Shown: one piece after another, positions 62,617 through 64,000 of the stretch
How positions within the stretch are numbered: position 1 is the first letter of the stretch
Layout of the letters: each line of letters opens with the position of its first letter
Assembly: GCA_023957335.1 (NCBI GenBank)
Contig: JAMLHC010000005.1
Location: 124,001 to 188,000, forward strand
DNA length: 64,000 nt
From: Bacteroidota bacterium
GTDB lineage: Bacteria; Bacteroidota; Bacteroidia; NS11-12g; UBA955
Direction of reading: 5' to 3'
The notes under the pieces: model-generated
Told to the model about the DNA's origin: nothing
What the model saw: the letters and a program-made list of their open reading frames with translations, nothing else
Databases searched by the model: none
Position numbers and translations under genes: made by a program

Positions 62617-63027
62617 CTACTGTGCCGGAGCAGGTTGAGGTCCCTGTTGGGGAGCCTGTGGTTGAGCAGGGTCCTGTGCTCCATTAGGCTCTGGAGTAGT
62701 GGGTAGAGTCGGTGTAGTTGAAGGCAAGCCTTTTTGCATGATTTCCTCTAATTGTGGATCTATTTTACCATCTTTTGTGCCCTGTGTAGGCGACTTTGTG
62801 TTGTGTCTTGGCAAATATCCGGCAGCTAACAATGAAACAATCATCACAAGTCCTGCGGCAACCCATGTGATTTTTTCAACGATATCGGTAGTTTTCTTTA
62901 CTCCGAAAAATTGATTTCCGGTTGAGAAGTTAGAAGCAAGTCCGCTGCCTTTGGGGTTTTGTACTAATACTACTGCAATCAATACAATACCTACGATAAT
63001 GGCAAAAATTAATAAGAAGGTTAACAT
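62617..63027 (-). CDS. secG: Preprotein translocase subunit SecG
   Basis: 136 residues. Two membrane helices (about 4-22 and 55-72) around the cytosolic loop PKGSGLASNFSTGNQFFGVKK, split here as PKGSGLASNFSTGNQ, the SecG hallmark. The C-terminal third is a low-complexity Pro/Gln/Ala tail (PAQPQAPQQGPQPAPAQ), as in other Bacteroidota SecG. Part of SecYEG; follows the TPR-like gene by 2 bp. Confidence 0.95.
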   Translation of the reverse strand: MLTFLLIFAIIVGIVLIAVVLVQNPKGSGLASNFSTGNQFFGVKKTTDIVEKITWVAAGLVMIVSLLAAGYLPRHNTKSPTQGTKDGKIDPQLEEIMQKGLPSTTPTLPTTPEPNGAQDPAQPQAPQQGPQPAPAQ

Positions 63028-63029
63028 AT

Positions 63030-64000
63030 TTATTCCGTGTCTTTTTTAAGTTCTTTTATAAGGGCTGCAAAATAACTCTCTTTTTGTGGAAATTTCAACT
63101 TTAATTTTTCGTAAGCCCAAATAGCCTCCGGTATATGCCCTTGTTTTACATAAATGCTTGCTAATGTTTCTGTTACAATGTCGTCATCTAGCTCTAAACT
63201 CTTTATAGCAGCCTTTTCTGCTTTGAAAAAATCTGTTTTAGGATGGCTAATACTAGGTTGGTTTTTGAGAAAAGAATCAATTAACGCAATAGAATCAGAA
63301 TGATTTGATTTTATCTCTGAATGGGAAGGGGGGGGCGATGTTGTGGGTGTAGAGTCGGTTGTTAGTATGGATTCAGTTGCGTCTTTGATTGGTTTTGAAA
63401 ATTGATTGAGCCAGTCAGAAAAACTATGGAATTCGGTTGTTTGTGTTTCTATGATAGGTTGCAACAATTCAATTTCTTCAGCATTTTCCACTGTTTCATC
63501 CTGTTCATCCCATTTATCCTGTTGCTTACATGTTTTTGATATGGTTTGCTCAGATTCAATTTCACCTGTTTCTATAATATTATCGGAAGTATTGGTCCTT
63601 GAAACTTGTTCTACATGTTCTATTGTGGGCGTCTCTTCGGGTGCTGTAATTTCTGACTCAGACTCAATATTTTCGTGTAATGTTTGAGGTACAAGGGTAT
63701 CTATACTTGGCAACTCCTTTTGATTTTCAGGCTTATTTGTTAGAATTTCAGTTTTATCTTCTTCACTGATGGGTTGTTCTGTTATTGAAAGTGGTTGTGC
63801 ACTTTGAATGAATGAAAATAACCAAGCTCTGTCTATCACCCTGAGAGAAGCTTTTTTGACCTGTTTATCATATTTATAGTCCTCTTTCTCTTTGTATATT
63901 TTAGCCAATAAAATATGAGGCAAATTGTAATAGGGAAACTCAGCTACAAGTGTCTCAAGTGTTGCTATTTCTTTATCTGAAACAGAGTTTGGGTTATTCA
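63030..64000 (-). CDS. TPR-like protein upstream of secG (5' part outside window)
   Basis: The frame is open to the window edge; at least 322 residues are visible. The N-terminal part reads LETLVAEFPYYNLPHILLAKIYKEK, seen in parts as LVAEFPYYNLPHILLAK, the pattern of a Bacteroidota family with degenerate tetratricopeptide repeats. A long acidic, low-complexity linker (Glu/Thr/Ser-rich) follows, then SFSDWLNQFSKPI and a C-terminal TPR-like pair (ETLASIYVKQGHIPEAIWAYEKLKLKFPQ, read in parts). A TTG at 63923 is a possible start, but homology extends beyond it, so the gene continues off the window. Cotranscribed with secG. Role unknown. Confidence 0.8.
   Translation of the reverse strand, partial: NNPNSVSDKEIATLETLVAEFPYYNLPHILLAKIYKEKEDYKYDKQVKKASLRVIDRAWLFSFIQSAQPLSITEQPISEEDKTEILTNKPENQKELPSIDTLVPQTLHENIESESEITAPEETPTIEHVEQVSRTNTSDNIIETGEIESEQTISKTCKQQDKWDEQDETVENAEEIELLQPIIETQTTEFHSFSDWLNQFSKPIKDATESILTTDSTPTTSPPPSHSEIKSNHSDSIALIDSFLKNQPSISHPKTDFFKAEKAAIKSLELDDDIVTETLASIYVKQGHIPEAIWAYEKLKLKFPQKESYFAALIKELKKDTE

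Overview
The window reads as chromosome from a member of the Bacteroidota (Cytophaga-Flavobacterium-Sphingobacterium type). Support: secreted proteins ending in type IX secretion system (T9SS) type A sorting domains; an approximately 1100-residue SecA; DUF3078, DUF4920, DUF5684-LepB and RemB/Wzi-like proteins; Bacteroidota-type promoters (TAnnTTTG, sometimes with an upstream TTTG) instead of sigma70 boxes; and few Shine-Dalgarno sequences. The housekeeping DNA is AT-rich. I cannot name a genus from what is here.

Layout. 0-7.8 kb: tail of alanine racemase, a pirin, RmuC, a TauE/SafE plus DUF1634 membrane pair, a Fur-family regulator, PurA, FumC and a DUF4920 lipoprotein. 7.8-8.2 kb: two tandem copies of a palindrome-ended repeat. 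8.2-30.8 kb: mostly housekeeping genes (HutI, gamma-carbonic anhydrase-like protein, ArsC-like protein, a LutA-like protein with an Ldh2-type dehydrogenase, RemB-like porin, PurL, a SucC-MscL-DUF3078-YrdC operon, IlvE, RdgB, two QueA-family proteins, LipB, LepB, a TlpA-like thioredoxin and a small lipoprotein). 30.8-39.6 kb: RsgA, RplS, a SPOR-type protein, SecA, a second pirin, YceI, a Crp-family regulator and a patatin.

39.9-56.6 kb is a distinct accessory island. It holds four T9SS cargo genes (three related beta-propeller/Ig-like proteins and one GLUG-repeat protein), one intact giant M43-type metalloprotease plus a truncated and a fragmentary copy of it, and four small XRE-type helix-turn-helix genes. 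Three of the HTH genes sit head-to-head with a cargo gene, 64-82 bp apart. One cargo gene is frameshifted by a 40-bp deletion between short direct repeats. Another has its signal peptide fused to the end of an HTH gene. One carries four Ig-like repeats of exactly 75 residues. Together these point to a regulated, recombining array of surface or secreted proteins, and it is the part of the window most worth following up.

56.7-64 kb returns to core genes: tRNA-Phe, pyruvate dehydrogenase E1 beta, an MBL/beta-CASP nuclease-like protein, methionine aminopeptidase, an NlpE-META lipoprotein, MgtE, SecG and the 3' part of a TPR-like gene that runs off the window.

Several genes have a TAnnTTTG box ending only 4-8 bp before the start codon, which suggests leaderless transcripts. 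All family assignments are by eye from motifs; no database search was run.
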